Shown here piece by piece: positions 15,980 through 26,790 of a stretch of DNA of 64,000 nucleotides. Where the stretch lies: positions 558,001 to 622,000 of the forward strand of contig NZ_SNUJ01000001.1 in NCBI RefSeq assembly GCF_012027395.1, in the 5' to 3' direction. The DNA is from Thermococcus sp. LS1 (GTDB lineage: Archaea; Methanobacteriota_B; Thermococci; Thermococcales; Thermococcaceae). A program made the position numbers and the translations under genes. The notes under the pieces were generated by a model. That model saw only the letters and a list, made by a program, of their open reading frames with translations. It was not told the origin of the DNA and made no database searches. Each line of letters begins with the position of its first letter. The stretch's first letter is position 1.

Positions 15980-17959
15980 ATGTTCAGGCCCGAAGAGATG
16001 GTCAAAATCGAGGTAATCACGCTCAACCGTTACAAAGATGCCTTACTGACTTACCTGCATGAGCAGGGTATTGTGGAAATCAGGGAGCTCGAAGTCAAGG
16101 TTGCCCAGAAGGATTCTCCCAACGAGTACCACAGAAAGGCTGCCTCGTACAGCATAACTATTTCCAGACTGGTTGATTTCCTTAAAACCTACAGAAAGGC
16201 CAATGGCGGAGGAATAAAGGAGTTCTTCTTCCCGCCCGAGAGGGCGAAGAAGACTTACAAATATGGAGGAATCGAGAAGCTCATAAAGGATGTTGAGGAC
16301 TTTTTAAGCGTCGTCGAGCCCGAGATAAAGGCCGTCGAAGGTAAAATCACCGCGACTCAGACTGAGATCGAGAGGATAAAGGCGGACATAACGATTCTGG
16401 AGCTTCTTTCGGCGCTTAACCTTGATGTTTCCTATCTCAGGCCCACAGATATGGTCGAAATAGTTGTCGGAACCGTCGACAGGAACAAGTTCAATCCGCT
16501 CATTGAGGAGGTAAAGAAGGCCACCGAGGGCAGGGTTGTCTTTGTCTCCAAGGATTTCAAAGACAAAGTTCTGGTCGTGTTTGCCTTCCTCAAGAGGGAC
16601 TACGAGAAGGCCAATCCAGTCTTAGCTAAGTACTCCCTTGAGAGGATCGAGGTTCCAGAGGGAGAGGGAACTCCACGGGAGCTCATAAAGGTCTACGAGG
16701 AGAAGCTCAGGACCAAGGAGAAGGAGCTTGAGAAGGCCAAGAAGGACGCAGAAATGCTTGCAGAGAAGTACTACGAGGACGTGGTGTTCTACCAGGAGCT
16801 CATGGAGAACGAGAGGGACAAAGCGACGGTCCTTCCAATGCTCGCCAGAACCAACATGACCTTTGCCATGACCGGCTGGCTCCCGAGGAGTGAGGTTCCG
16901 AAAGTTCTGGAGGGCATAAAGAGAGTCACCAAGGGTAAGGCCTACATCAACATTATGGAACCGAGCAAGGAGGAGCTCGATGAGATTCCAATCAAGCTCA
17001 AGAACCCCAGCTGGGCGAGACCCTTCGAGATGCTTACCGAGATGTACGGTGTCCCCAAGTACAACGAGATTGATCCGACGCCGATAATAACCTTCACCTA
17101 CTCGTTCTTCTTCGGTTTCATGCTCACCGACTTTATGTACGGCCTTATAATAGCCATAGTCGCCGCACTGCTCGTCAAGGGCCACAAGAAGTTCAACGAT
17201 GGTGCATACAAGTTTGCCTACACTCTGCTCATTAGCGCGGCCTTCACCATGATTATGGGTGTCCTCTTCGGCAGCTACTTCGGCAACGCCCTTGACTTGG
17301 CGGGCTTCAACGTCTGGCGCAAGTGGGACAGCATGACAGACGCGCTGGTAGTCCTCCAGCTGGCGCTGGCGATAGGCCTGGCTCACCTCTTCACTGGCTA
17401 TACAATAGGCTTCATAGTCAAGGTGAAGAACGGCGAAGTCAAAGACGCAATCCTCGACCAGCTCTCATGGATGTTCATAATACTCGGTGTTGTCTTCCTC
17501 GCGCTCGGAATGACCGGCAAGGAAGCCCTCACCCTTCCGGGCAAGGCTCTCTTCGGAGCTGGCCTAGTGCTCTTCATAATCGGCGAGTTCAGGAACGGTG
17601 CACTGGCTGTGTTGCTGACCATCTCGGACTTCTTCGGCTTTGTCGGCAGCTGGCTCAGCTACGCAAGGCTGATGGCACTGGCCTTAGCTACCGCTGGAAT
17701 AGCGATGGTCATCAACATCCTCGTCCAGATGGTCTGGGGTGTTAGCATAGGCCCAGTTCCGATAGGCATAGTCATTGGTCTCATCCTCTTCGTTGGCGGC
17801 CAGCTGTTTTCGGTCGCCATCAACGCCCTCGGAGCGTTCGTCCACTCGCTCCGTCTCCAGTACGTTGAATTTTTCGGAACGTTCTACTCAGGTGAAGGCA
17901 AGCCCTTCGAGCCTTTCAAGGCCAAAAGGGAGATCTCAAAGTTAGAGTTTGAAGCTTAA
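15980..17959 (+). CDS. atpI: A-type ATP synthase subunit I (a subunit, ion channel)
   Basis: The 659-residue a-subunit forms the ion half-channels. The N-terminal 340 residues are cytoplasmic and include long coiled coils (EEKLRTKEKELEKAKKDAEM) that hold the peripheral stalks. The C-terminal half has seven to eight membrane segments, and the essential arginine of the channel should be the one in SWLSYARLMALALATAGIA. It sits between H and K, 15 bp before K. Length and topology are typical of archaeal I subunits. Confidence 0.95.
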   Translation: MFRPEEMVKIEVITLNRYKDALLTYLHEQGIVEIRELEVKVAQKDSPNEYHRKAASYSITISRLVDFLKTYRKANGGGIKEFFFPPERAKKTYKYGGIEKLIKDVEDFLSVVEPEIKAVEGKITATQTEIERIKADITILELLSALNLDVSYLRPTDMVEIVVGTVDRNKFNPLIEEVKKATEGRVVFVSKDFKDKVLVVFAFLKRDYEKANPVLAKYSLERIEVPEGEGTPRELIKVYEEKLRTKEKELEKAKKDAEMLAEKYYEDVVFYQELMENERDKATVLPMLARTNMTFAMTGWLPRSEVPKVLEGIKRVTKGKAYINIMEPSKEELDEIPIKLKNPSWARPFEMLTEMYGVPKYNEIDPTPIITFTYSFFFGFMLTDFMYGLIIAIVAALLVKGHKKFNDGAYKFAYTLLISAAFTMIMGVLFGSYFGNALDLAGFNVWRKWDSMTDALVVLQLALAIGLAHLFTGYTIGFIVKVKNGEVKDAILDQLSWMFIILGVVFLALGMTGKEALTLPGKALFGAGLVLFIIGEFRNGALAVLLTISDFFGFVGSWLSYARLMALALATAGIAMVINILVQMVWGVSIGPVPIGIVIGLILFVGGQLFSVAINALGAFVHSLRLQYVEFFGTFYSGEGKPFEPFKAKREISKLEFEA

Positions 17960-17971
17960 GGAGGTGTTTGA

Positions 17972-18463
<492 letters not shown>

Positions 18464-18500
18464 CTCCCAAACTTTCTTTATAGCCTAAGGAGGAAGGAGG

Positions 18501-19112
18501 ATGGAAGGAGCAGAGCTGATCATTCAGGAGATAAACAGGGAGGCGGAGCAGAAGATACAGTATATACTCAGCGAGGCTCAAAAGGAAGCGGAGAAGATTA
18601 GGGAGGAAGCGAGAAAGAGGGCCCAAGCCAGAGCCGAGTGGATACTCAGGAAGGCCCAGACCCAGGCCGAGATAGAAAAGCAGCGTATAATAGCCAACGC
18701 CAAGCTTGAGATAAGAAAGAAGAGGCTCGAAGTTCAGGAGGCCCTCATCCAGGAGGTCATAACGGCCCTCCGCGAAAGGCTCGCCGAACTTCCTGAGGAA
18801 GAGTACTTCCCGATGCTCGTCGATTTAACCCTCAAGGCTGTCGAAGAGCTTGGAAGCGACAGCGTCGTCGTGAAGTCCAACGAGAAGACCATTGAGCTGC
18901 TCAGAGGAAGACTCGAAGAGTTCAAGAAGGCCCTCGCTGAAAAGCTCGGAAGGGACGTTGAGGTTACCCTCGGTGAACCGATTACCACAATCGGCGGCAT
19001 CCTCGTCGAGATCCCCGACGGAACCGTTAGGGTAGACAACACCTTCGAGGCCAGGATAGAGAGGTTTGAGGGCGAGCTCAGGGCGGCGATAGCCAAGGCT
19101 CTCTTCGGGTGA
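18501..19112 (+). CDS. atpE: A-type ATP synthase subunit E (peripheral stalk)
   Basis: A 203-residue stalk protein: the N-terminal half is a charged helix (EINREAEQKIQYILSEAQKE and on) that coils with subunit H, and the C-terminal half is a globular alpha/beta head (SVVVKSNEKTIELLRGRLE, TIGGILVEIPDGTVRVDNTF) that binds the A/B crown. Strong site AAGGAGGAAGGAGG precedes ATG 18501. The stop is five bases before the ATG chosen for atpC. Confidence 0.94.
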   Translation: MEGAELIIQEINREAEQKIQYILSEAQKEAEKIREEARKRAQARAEWILRKAQTQAEIEKQRIIANAKLEIRKKRLEVQEALIQEVITALRERLAELPEEEYFPMLVDLTLKAVEELGSDSVVVKSNEKTIELLRGRLEEFKKALAEKLGRDVEVTLGEPITTIGGILVEIPDGTVRVDNTFEARIERFEGELRAAIAKALFG

Positions 19113-19117
19113 GGCTA

Positions 19118-20218
19118 ATGGAGACAGGAGCGGTAACTGGAATCCTCAACACTACTCTGGCGGTGGTGTTTACCTGGGTGGGCTACAAGACGGCGAGGAT
19201 AGTCTGGAAGTATACTCCCTACTCCTATCCGAACGCAAGGATTAAGGCCATGGAAGCGAAGCTCCTCAGCGAGCAGAGGTTCAACGAATTGGCCGAGAGC
19301 AGAACCCTCAACAACTTCGTGGTCAGCCTGGAGGACACCGACTACAAGGACTACCTTGCGAGCGTTTCAAGCTACACCGTTGAGGAGATTGAGAGGGCCT
19401 TGGAGAGAGCTTTGGCAGGCACCTACGAGTTAATGGTCACTATCCTCCCGAAGAGGGTTAACCCATTCTTTAGGCTCCTTCTGGAAGAGTGGGACGTCAG
19501 GAACATAACCAGCGTCATCAAGGCGAAGATGGTAAACGAACCGGCGAGCGACTACGTCGTCGAGATTGGCACAATGCTTCCCAAGGTTAAAGCTATGGCA
19601 GAAGCAAAGACCATGGAGGAGATACTCGTCATACTGGAGGGCACACCCTACGAGGAGCCATACCAGAAGCTCCTGCTCGGCGAGATTTCCCTTAAGGAGT
19701 TTGAGACTGAGCTCTACAGGATGCACTACGCTAAGCTCTTGAACTACGCTCTCTCGAAGAAGGAGGACGAGAGGATTATCCTAGAGGAGTTCATCAGGCT
19801 CAAGATCGACAAAACCAACATACTCACAGTGCTGAGAGCGAAGACTGCGAAGATGGGTGCAGAAGAGATAAAGCCGCTTATAATACCCGGTGGAACGATT
19901 AAGCTCGACTCAATACTCCACGTCGATGACCTGAGCATGGCCTTAGCCGAACTTGACTCCACCAGGTACGGGGCGGTAATCAGGGACGTCAGAGAGGAAG
20001 TCGAGAGGGACTTAAGTGTTCTCGAGAGGGCACTTGATAGGCACATAAGGGAGAGGATGAACGAGCTTACCCGCTTCTACCCGCTCAGCGTGGCGACACC
20101 TCTAAGCTACATCCTTCAGAAGGAGCGGGAGGTCAGGAAGCTCAGGGCTATTGCGAAGCTCATAGATGACGGAGTTGAGCCAGAGAGGATAAAGGAACTC
20201 GTGGGTGATGCCGCATGA
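19118..20218 (+). CDS. atpC: A-type ATP synthase subunit C (central stalk socket, d-like)
   Basis: The 366-residue V-ATPase d/AC39-like subunit forms the funnel between the c-ring and the rotating shaft. It is largely helical, with the family features [19 protein letters not shown] near the start, [17 protein letters not shown] and [15 protein letters not shown]-type repeats. I choose ATG 19118, which follows GGGTGAGG, rather than GTG 19109. Its last codon overlaps the ATG of atpF in an ATGA junction. Confidence 0.93.
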   Translation: METGAVTGILNTTLAVVFTWVGYKTARIVWKYTPYSYPNARIKAMEAKLLSEQRFNELAESRTLNNFVVSLEDTDYKDYLASVSSYTVEEIERALERALAGTYELMVTILPKRVNPFFRLLLEEWDVRNITSVIKAKMVNEPASDYVVEIGTMLPKVKAMAEAKTMEEILVILEGTPYEEPYQKLLLGEISLKEFETELYRMHYAKLLNYALSKKEDERIILEEFIRLKIDKTNILTVLRAKTAKMGAEEIKPLIIPGGTIKLDSILHVDDLSMALAELDSTRYGAVIRDVREEVERDLSVLERALDRHIRERMNELTRFYPLSVATPLSYILQKEREVRKLRAIAKLIDDGVEPERIKELVGDAA

Positions 20219-20523
20219 AGATAGCGGTGCTCGGAGACAAGGACACGGCTTTGGGCTTCAAGCTCGCCGGCGCTCACGAAGTTTACTCCTTTGAGGACAC
20301 TCCACTCGACATGGAGAGGCTGAAGAACAAGCTCAATGAACTTGTTGAGAGGGAAGATATCGGGATAATCCTGATAACCGAGAGATTCGTCCAGAAGATT
20401 GAGCTTCCCGACGTTACGTTTCCAATCATCCTTCAGGTGCCGGACAAATCCGGCTCCAAGTTCGGGGAAGAGGCAATTAAGGAGATAGTTAGAAGAGCCA
20501 TTGGTGTTGAGCTGAAGAGGTGA
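20215..20523 (+). CDS. atpF: A-type ATP synthase subunit F (central shaft)
   Basis: A 102-residue Rossmann-like protein attached to the central shaft with D. The N-terminus [19 protein letters not shown] and the segment [14 protein letters not shown], then [21 protein letters not shown], are diagnostic. It overlaps atpC by 4 bp and ends six bases before atpA, so translation is likely coupled along the row. Confidence 0.94.
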   Translation: MKIAVLGDKDTALGFKLAGAHEVYSFEDTPLDMERLKNKLNELVEREDIGIILITERFVQKIELPDVTFPIILQVPDKSGSKFGEEAIKEIVRRAIGVELKR

Positions 20524-20528
20524 AGGAA

Positions 20529-22286
20529 ATGGGAAGGATAATTCGTGTTACGGGCCCACTCGTCGTGGCTGATGACATGAAGGGCGCTAAGATGTACGAG
20601 GTCGTCAGGGTCGGCGAAATGGGACTCATCGGAGAAATCATTCGTCTTGAGGGAGATAAGGCGGTCATCCAGGTCTACGAGGAAACGGCAGGCATAAGGC
20701 CGGGCGAGCCGGTCGAAGGAACCGGTGCTTCGCTCAGTGTCGAGCTTGGTCCCGGACTGCTCACCGCAATGTACGACGGTATTCAGAGGCCACTCAACGT
20801 TCTGAGGGACCTCAGCGGAGACTTCATAGCGAGAGGCCTTACCGCCCCGGCCCTTCCGAGGGACAAGAAGTGGCATTTCACCCCGAAGGCCAAGGTCGGC
20901 GACAAGGTCGTCGGCGGAGACATCCTCGGTGTAGTGCCGGAAACCAGCATCATCGAGCACAGAATTTTGGTTCCGCCCTGGGTCGAGGGTGAGATTGTCG
21001 AGATTGCTGAAGAGGGCGACTACACCGTCGAGGAAGTCATTGCAAAGGTCAGGAAGCCCGATGGAACCATCGAAGAGCTCAAGATGTACCACCGCTGGCC
21101 GGTCCGTGTCAAGAGGCCCTACAAGAACAAGCTCCCGCCGGAGGTTCCGCTTATCACCGGCCAGAGAACCATCGACACCTTTTTCTCCCAGGCCAAGGGT
21201 GGAACTGCTGCCATTCCCGGTCCGTTCGGTTCAGGAAAGACCGTTACCCAGCACCAGCTTGCCAAGTGGAGTGACGCCCAGGTCGTCGTTTACATAGGCT
21301 GCGGTGAGCGCGGAAACGAGATGACCGACGTCCTTGAGGAGTTCCCGAAGCTCAAGGATCCGAAGACCGGAAAGCCGCTCATGGAGAGAACCGTCCTCAT
21401 AGCCAACACCTCGAACATGCCCGTCGCTGCGCGTGAGGCTTCCATCTACACCGGAATCACCATCGCCGAGTACTTCCGCGACATGGGCTACGACGTCGCT
21501 CTCATGGCCGACTCTACGAGCAGGTGGGCTGAGGCACTCCGTGAGATTTCCGGCCGTCTCGAGGAGATGCCCGGTGAGGAAGGTTATCCGGCCTACCTTG
21601 CCAGTAAGATCGCCGAATTCTACGAGCGTGCCGGTCGTGTCATAACCCTCGGAAGCGACGAGAGGATTGGAAGTGTTTCCGTCATCGGTGCAGTCTCGCC
21701 GCCGGGTGGAGACTTCAGCGAGCCAGTCGTTCAGAACACCCTCCGTGTCGTCAAGGTCTTCTGGGCTCTCGATGCTGACTTGGCCAGGAGGAGGCACTTC
21801 CCGGCAATCAACTGGCTGAGGAGTTACTCGCTCTACATCGACTCCATCCAGGACTGGTGGCACAAGAACGTTGACCCTGAGTGGAGGGCAATGAGGGATA
21901 GGGCCATGGAGCTCCTTCAGAAAGAGGCCGAGCTCCAGGAGATTGTCAGGATTGTCGGTCCGGATGCTCTGCCGGACAGGGAGAAGGCCGTCCTCATAGT
22001 CGCCAGGATGCTTCGTGAGGACTACCTCCAGCAGGATGCCTTCGACGAGGTCGACACCTACTGCCCGCCCAAGAAGCAGGTAACTATGATGAGGGTTATC
22101 CTCAACTTCTACGAGAGGACCATGGAGGCCGTTGACAGGGGCGTTCCAGTCGACGAGATAGCCAAGCTCCCGGTCAGGGAGAAGATAGGTCGTATGAAGT
22201 TCGAGCCAGAGATTGAGAAGGTTGCCGCACTGATAGACGAGACCAACGCTCAGTTTGAGGAGCTCTTTAAGAAGTATGGGGCGTGA
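20529..22286 (+). CDS. atpA: A-type ATP synthase catalytic subunit A
   Basis: Catalytic subunit of the A3B3 crown. The 585-residue product has the beta-barrel, the family-specific insertion (about residues 110-190), the P-loop GPFGSGKTV near residue 235, GCGERGNEM with the catalytic Glu, and the arginine-containing [17 protein letters not shown]. No intein interrupts the P-loop, unlike in some archaea. Start ATG 20529 ([13 protein letters not shown]) follows GAGGTGAAGGA at the end of atpF. It overlaps nothing downstream; atpB begins five bases later. Confidence 0.97.
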   Translation: MGRIIRVTGPLVVADDMKGAKMYEVVRVGEMGLIGEIIRLEGDKAVIQVYEETAGIRPGEPVEGTGASLSVELGPGLLTAMYDGIQRPLNVLRDLSGDFIARGLTAPALPRDKKWHFTPKAKVGDKVVGGDILGVVPETSIIEHRILVPPWVEGEIVEIAEEGDYTVEEVIAKVRKPDGTIEELKMYHRWPVRVKRPYKNKLPPEVPLITGQRTIDTFFSQAKGGTAAIPGPFGSGKTVTQHQLAKWSDAQVVVYIGCGERGNEMTDVLEEFPKLKDPKTGKPLMERTVLIANTSNMPVAAREASIYTGITIAEYFRDMGYDVALMADSTSRWAEALREISGRLEEMPGEEGYPAYLASKIAEFYERAGRVITLGSDERIGSVSVIGAVSPPGGDFSEPVVQNTLRVVKVFWALDADLARRRHFPAINWLRSYSLYIDSIQDWWHKNVDPEWRAMRDRAMELLQKEAELQEIVRIVGPDALPDREKAVLIVARMLREDYLQQDAFDEVDTYCPPKKQVTMMRVILNFYERTMEAVDRGVPVDEIAKLPVREKIGRMKFEPEIEKVAALIDETNAQFEELFKKYGA

Positions 22287-22291
22287 TGCTC

Positions 22292-23683
22292 ATGCCGGGA
22301 ATGGAGTACTCAACCGTTAGCAAGATTTACGGGCCGCTCATGATAGTACAGGGCGTTAAGGGAGTCGCCTACGGTGAGGTCGTTGAGATAGAGACCGAGA
22401 GTGGCGAGAAGAGGAAGGGACAGGTTCTCGAGGCAAGGCAGGACATGGCTATCGTCCAGGTCTTCGAGGGAACTAGAGACCTCGACATAAAGACAACCCG
22501 CGTAAGGTTCACCGGCGAGACGCTGAAGGTTCCGGTCAGCATGGACATGCTCGGAAGGGTGTTCAACGGTATCGGTAAGCCCATCGACGGCGGCCCTGAA
22601 ATCATTCCTGAGGACAGGCGTGACGTCCACGGTGCTCCCCTTAACCCTGTCGCCCGTGCCTATCCGAGGGACTTCATCCAGACCGGTGTTTCGGCCATCG
22701 ACGGAATGAACACGCTCGTCCGCGGCCAGAAGCTGCCTATCTTCAGCGGCTCAGGTCTTCCCCACAACATGCTGGCTGCACAGATAGCCAGACAGGCAAA
22801 GGTTCTCGGCGAAGAGGAGCAGTTCGCCGTCGTCTTCGCTGCGATGGGTATTACCTACGAGGAGGCCAACTTCTTCAAGAAGAGCTTCGAAGAGACTGGA
22901 GCAATAGAGAGGGCAGTCCTGTTCCTCAATCTCGCCGACGACCCGGCAATCGAGCGTATCATCACCCCGCGTATGGCACTCACCGTTGCCGAGTACCTCG
23001 CCTTCGACTACGACATGCAGGTTCTAGTTATCCTCACGGACATGACCAACTACGCTGAGGCCCTTCGTGAGATCTCCGCCGCCCGTGAGGAGGTTCCGGG
23101 TAGGCGTGGCTATCCAGGTTACATGTACACCGACTTAGCCACCATCTACGAGCGTGCCGGTCGTGTGAGGGGCAAGAAGGGAAGCATTACCCAGATGCCT
23201 ATCCTCACCATGCCCGACGATGATATCACCCACCCGATTCCAGACCTCACCGGTTACATCACCGAGGGCCAGATAGTCCTCAGCAGAGAGCTCTACAGGA
23301 AGGGTATCTATCCACCAATCGATGTCCTTCCGAGCCTCAGCCGTCTGATGAAGGACGGTATCGGTAAGGGCAGGACCAGGGACGACCATCCGCAGCTCAG
23401 CCAGCAGCTCTACGCCGCCTATGCCGAGGGTAGGTCCCTCAGGGATCTCGTCGCAGTCGTTGGTGAGGAAGCCCTTAGCGAGACCGACAGGAAGTACCTC
23501 AAGTTCGCCGACCGCTTTGAGAGAGAGTTTATCGCCCAGCGCTACGACGAAGACAGAAGCATCGAAGAGACCCTTGACCTCGGTTGGGAGCTCCTTGCTG
23601 AGCTTCCGGAGAGCGAGCTGAAGCGTGTCAGGAAGGAGTACATCCTCAAGTACCACCCCAAGTACAGGAAGAGGGAGGGCTGA
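22292..23683 (+). CDS. atpB: A-type ATP synthase regulatory subunit B
   Basis: Non-catalytic nucleotide-binding subunit alternating with A. The 463-residue product has [15 protein letters not shown] at the N-terminus, the degenerate P-loop region [11 protein letters not shown] in place of a Walker A lysine motif, and [34 protein letters not shown], which spans the A/B interface. ATG 22292 is preferred over GTG 22283 and ATG 22286, which overlap the atpA stop. About 27 bp separate it from atpD. Confidence 0.97.
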   Translation: MPGMEYSTVSKIYGPLMIVQGVKGVAYGEVVEIETESGEKRKGQVLEARQDMAIVQVFEGTRDLDIKTTRVRFTGETLKVPVSMDMLGRVFNGIGKPIDGGPEIIPEDRRDVHGAPLNPVARAYPRDFIQTGVSAIDGMNTLVRGQKLPIFSGSGLPHNMLAAQIARQAKVLGEEEQFAVVFAAMGITYEEANFFKKSFEETGAIERAVLFLNLADDPAIERIITPRMALTVAEYLAFDYDMQVLVILTDMTNYAEALREISAAREEVPGRRGYPGYMYTDLATIYERAGRVRGKKGSITQMPILTMPDDDITHPIPDLTGYITEGQIVLSRELYRKGIYPPIDVLPSLSRLMKDGIGKGRTRDDHPQLSQQLYAAYAEGRSLRDLVAVVGEEALSETDRKYLKFADRFEREFIAQRYDEDRSIEETLDLGWELLAELPESELKRVRKEYILKYHPKYRKREG

Positions 23684-23710
23684 CCTCCCTTCAACCTTTA
23701 GGTGGTCGAG

Positions 23711-24364
23711 ATGGCAGAGCTGCTCAACGTCAAGCCGACCCGTATGGAGCTCCTGAACCTCAAGAGGCGCATTAAGTTAGCCAAGAAGGGCCACAAGCTC
23801 CTCAAGGACAAGCAGGACGCCCTTATCATGGAGTTCTTTACCATCTACGACGAGGCCCTAAGCCTCAGGGAAGAGCTCGGCAGGAAGATGGAGGAGGCCT
23901 TCAAGGCCCTCCAGATGGCGGAGATAGACGTCGGAATGCTCCGCCTTAAGGAGATAAGCCTGAGCGTTGAGCCCAACAAGGAAGTTGACATCAAAAAGAG
24001 GAACGTCATGGGCGTTTCAGTTCCCCTTATAGAGGCGGAATCCTTCAGGAGGAGCACCAGCGAGAGAGGGTACGCCTTTGTCTCCAGCTCGCCGAGGGTT
24101 GACTTGGCCGCGGAGAAGTTCGAGGAAGTGCTTGACCTCGCCGTCCGTCTCGCTGAAGTCGAGGAAACCCTCAAGAGGCTCGCCAGAGAGATTGAGGTCA
24201 CTAAGAGGCGTGTCAATGCGCTCGAATACATCATTATCCCGAGGATGGAAGCTACCGTCAAGTTCATCAAGCAGCGCCTCGACGAGATGGAGCGTGAGAA
24301 CTTCTTCAGGCTCAAGCGCGTTAAGGCCCTCATCGAGGCTAGGGCACAGGCCGAGGGTTCATGA
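23711..24364 (+). CDS. atpD: A-type ATP synthase subunit D (central shaft)
   Basis: The 217-residue gamma-like shaft protein. It forms a long antiparallel coiled coil: N-terminal helix ([32 protein letters not shown]) and C-terminal helix ([18 protein letters not shown]) are the family signatures. ATG 23711 follows GGTGGTCGAG, so the upstream GTG at 23702 is part of the ribosome site. It closes the operon; A+T-rich promoter DNA for the next gene follows at once. Confidence 0.95.
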   Translation: MAELLNVKPTRMELLNLKRRIKLAKKGHKLLKDKQDALIMEFFTIYDEALSLREELGRKMEEAFKALQMAEIDVGMLRLKEISLSVEPNKEVDIKKRNVMGVSVPLIEAESFRRSTSERGYAFVSSSPRVDLAAEKFEEVLDLAVRLAEVEETLKRLAREIEVTKRRVNALEYIIIPRMEATVKFIKQRLDEMERENFFRLKRVKALIEARAQAEGS

Positions 24365-24407
24365 AAACCCTTTTATTTCTCGCCTCCCTTCTTTTAACGG
24401 TGGTGGC

Positions 24408-25631
24408 ATGACAGTTAAGCTGTTCTACGAAAACCCCTATCTCTGGGAGGCTGGAGCTACAGTTCAGAAGGTCGAGACTGACGGAGAGAAAGTCAAGATT
24501 CTCCTCGACAGGACGATATTCTACCCCGAGGGCGGTGGTCAGCCCTCTGACCGGGGCTGGATACTCGGTGAGGACTTTAAGATAGAGGTGACTCACGTTT
24601 CCGGCAAAGATGAGATATGGCACGAGGGCAAGCTCAATGGCAGACTCCCAGAAGTTGGGGAGCCTGTGAGACTCCTCCTCGACGCTGAGTGGCGTTACGA
24701 GAACATGCGCCAGCACACCGGCCAGCACATTCTTTCTGCAGTTTTCAAAGAGCTCTGCGATGCCAACACAACCGGTTTTCAGATATTTGAAGACTATAAC
24801 AAGATTGAGATAGACTACCCCGGCGAACTCACCTGGGAAATGATTTTTGAGGTCGAGAAGAAGGCCAACGCCATTGTCTGGTTCGACCTGCCCGTTGAGG
24901 TCGAAGTTTACGAGGAGCTCCCCGATAAACTGAAGGGTAAACTTAGGAAGGAGCTCTCTGACAAGGTCACGCCTCCCATAAGAATAGTGAGTGTTCCAGG
25001 TGTCGATGTGATTCCCTGTGGTGGCATACATGTAAAAAGCACACGGGAAGTTGGGATAATCAAGGTTGTGAACTTCTACAGAAAGAGCAAGAAACTCTGG
25101 CGCATAGAGTTTGTGGCTGGAAACCGGGCCCTCAAATACCTTAACAAGCTCCTAGCTGACTACTGGGAGAGTCTCGATGAGATGCCCAACAAGAACCGCC
25201 CCCTCGTTGAGCGTGTAAAGGATCTCAAAGCGGAGCTCGATAAACTCGAGGATGAAAAGGATAATCTAAGGAAAGAACTGTGGGAGTGGAAGGCAAAGGC
25301 TTTGCTCGATAGGGCCGAGGAGATTGGTGGGGTGAGGATTGTCTCCCACATTGAGAGTGCCGACATGAAGGACGCTCAGGCCTTCGTGGTTTACCTCGTC
25401 GACAAGAACCCTAGAACAATCGCTCTCGTTGTAGGAAAGAACTACGTAATCTTCGCCAAGAACAGGGACGTGGAAGGGATATCGATGAACGAGCTCCTTA
25501 AGGAAGTCCTCGCCAAAGTTGGCGGTGGCGGAGGTGGGAGCGAGGTGCTGGCAAGGGGAGGTGGATTTAAACTCCCACCAGAGGACGTTCTGAGAACAGC
25601 TCTGAACGTTCTGAAAACTTACCTTTCGTGA
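24408..25631 (+). CDS. alaX: AlaX-type alanyl-tRNA editing protein (long form)
   Basis: A free-standing editing enzyme that hydrolyses Ser-tRNA-Ala (and Gly) mischarged by AlaRS. The 407-residue product has the GGGQPSDRG motif, the zinc/catalytic QHTGQHILSA, and IPCGGIHVKSTREVG, all shared with the editing domain of alaS at 1965. The long C-terminal extension with coiled coil and a five-glycine run (VGGGGGGSEVL) parallels the C-Ala domain, marking this as the long AlaX class. GGTGG precedes ATG 24408, and a TATA-like tttta element lies about 35 bp before. Confidence 0.93.
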   Translation: MTVKLFYENPYLWEAGATVQKVETDGEKVKILLDRTIFYPEGGGQPSDRGWILGEDFKIEVTHVSGKDEIWHEGKLNGRLPEVGEPVRLLLDAEWRYENMRQHTGQHILSAVFKELCDANTTGFQIFEDYNKIEIDYPGELTWEMIFEVEKKANAIVWFDLPVEVEVYEELPDKLKGKLRKELSDKVTPPIRIVSVPGVDVIPCGGIHVKSTREVGIIKVVNFYRKSKKLWRIEFVAGNRALKYLNKLLADYWESLDEMPNKNRPLVERVKDLKAELDKLEDEKDNLRKELWEWKAKALLDRAEEIGGVRIVSHIESADMKDAQAFVVYLVDKNPRTIALVVGKNYVIFAKNRDVEGISMNELLKEVLAKVGGGGGGSEVLARGGGFKLPPEDVLRTALNVLKTYLS

Positions 25632-25770
25632 TGCTATCCCCTCTTTTTCTTCACGACTTGTGGCTACTTTCTCAGGCTTTAGTCTAATGTAAAACTTTAT
25701 AAGCGTTGTTGAGAATTTTTACTTATCGAAGTCACAACTAAATTCGCTCTCTGGTTCCGGAGGTGATTTC

Positions 25771-26790
25771 TTGCCCCTCCGAAGGATGGCCCTCAGGTAT
25801 GTTATAGTCACTCTGCTAGTGGCCATAGTTGTTGGCTATTCAATAAAGAGCATGGTCGAGATGAGGGCTCAATACGAGGCCGTTGGCTTCTTTCAGTACG
25901 ATCCCCGGGCCCAAGTTGTCGTAGAGGAAGCGAAGAAGCTTGGAATGGACCCCATCGATTACTACATGAAGTACATAGCTCCAAAGAATCATCCAGAGTT
26001 GGAGATGTCTATCCTGCGCATTGGGCTTGAATACATGTGGAACTCTATAATCGATACCGGAAAGCTGTCGGGCAGGTTCAGCAGGTGGAACTACCTTTAC
26101 GGGCCGGTTCAGCCTAATTGGGGTTACGTCTACAGGACGCTCATTTTCCTCATTCTGGCCGAGATTGCTGTTGTCATCTCCGCACTTTTTCTGTCGTTTA
26201 GGGCAGTTAAGAGCGAACGCTTCTATGATTTCCTTCAGATGGCGGCGAGAACGTTCAACGGCATACCTGTATGGTTCTTTGTGGTTCTCTTTTTCCTCCT
26301 CATAATATACTCCCCCCTTCCCTCGGATCTCGCCAACGGCATCAGGGGCTCAGGCTGGGACATGCTGGTTTACTTCGTTTTCCCGGTTCTCTCCGTTTTA
26401 CTCGTTGCCTCTTGGGGGCTCGCTGAGGGCATCACGGTGGTCATGAGAGAGGAGTTCGACCAGCCTTACGTTGAGGCCAAGCGGGCCATGGGACTGTCTG
26501 AGAGACGAGTTAAGAAGCACGTTATTCGAGCTTCCATAGTTCCAGTGATGCACGTCTGGCTCCAGAATTTTATCGAGATACAGACTCTCGTTCTGGTCGT
26601 TGACTATCTCTTCAAGCTCGGCGGCCTGGGATTCCTTCTGAGCAATACGCTGATTATAACCCCGGACAACGTGTGGTTCTATTCCATGACCTTTGCATTT
26701 ATAGTAACTGTGCTGGTGCTTCTGAACTTCATCGCCTCTATGGCTGTGGAGCTGTTCTCGATAAAACTGGAGCCGAGGGGGGTGCAATGA
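25771..26790 (+). CDS. ABC transporter permease, peptide-type (DppB-like)
   Basis: Inner-membrane channel subunit of a peptide/nickel-type importer. There is a membrane helix near residues 10-28, an outer loop of about 90 residues, and five further segments. The EAA-like coupling loop is VEAKRAMGLSERRVKKHVIRA. The start is TTG 25771, preceded by GGAGGTGAT with a four-base spacer; no ATG fits. It overlaps the next permease by 4 bp. No binding protein or ATPase gene accompanies the pair here, so this importer looks incomplete. A TATA box (aactttataagc, about 25690-25702) precedes it. Confidence 0.88.
   Translation: MPLRRMALRYVIVTLLVAIVVGYSIKSMVEMRAQYEAVGFFQYDPRAQVVVEEAKKLGMDPIDYYMKYIAPKNHPELEMSILRIGLEYMWNSIIDTGKLSGRFSRWNYLYGPVQPNWGYVYRTLIFLILAEIAVVISALFLSFRAVKSERFYDFLQMAARTFNGIPVWFFVVLFFLLIIYSPLPSDLANGIRGSGWDMLVYFVFPVLSVLLVASWGLAEGITVVMREEFDQPYVEAKRAMGLSERRVKKHVIRASIVPVMHVWLQNFIEIQTLVLVVDYLFKLGGLGFLLSNTLIITPDNVWFYSMTFAFIVTVLVLLNFIASMAVELFSIKLEPRGVQ

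Noticed and set aside
20529-22286. Possible intein in atpA, because archaeal and fungal A-subunits sometimes carry one
   Set aside because: The P-loop GPFGSGKTV is uninterrupted and the length is normal.
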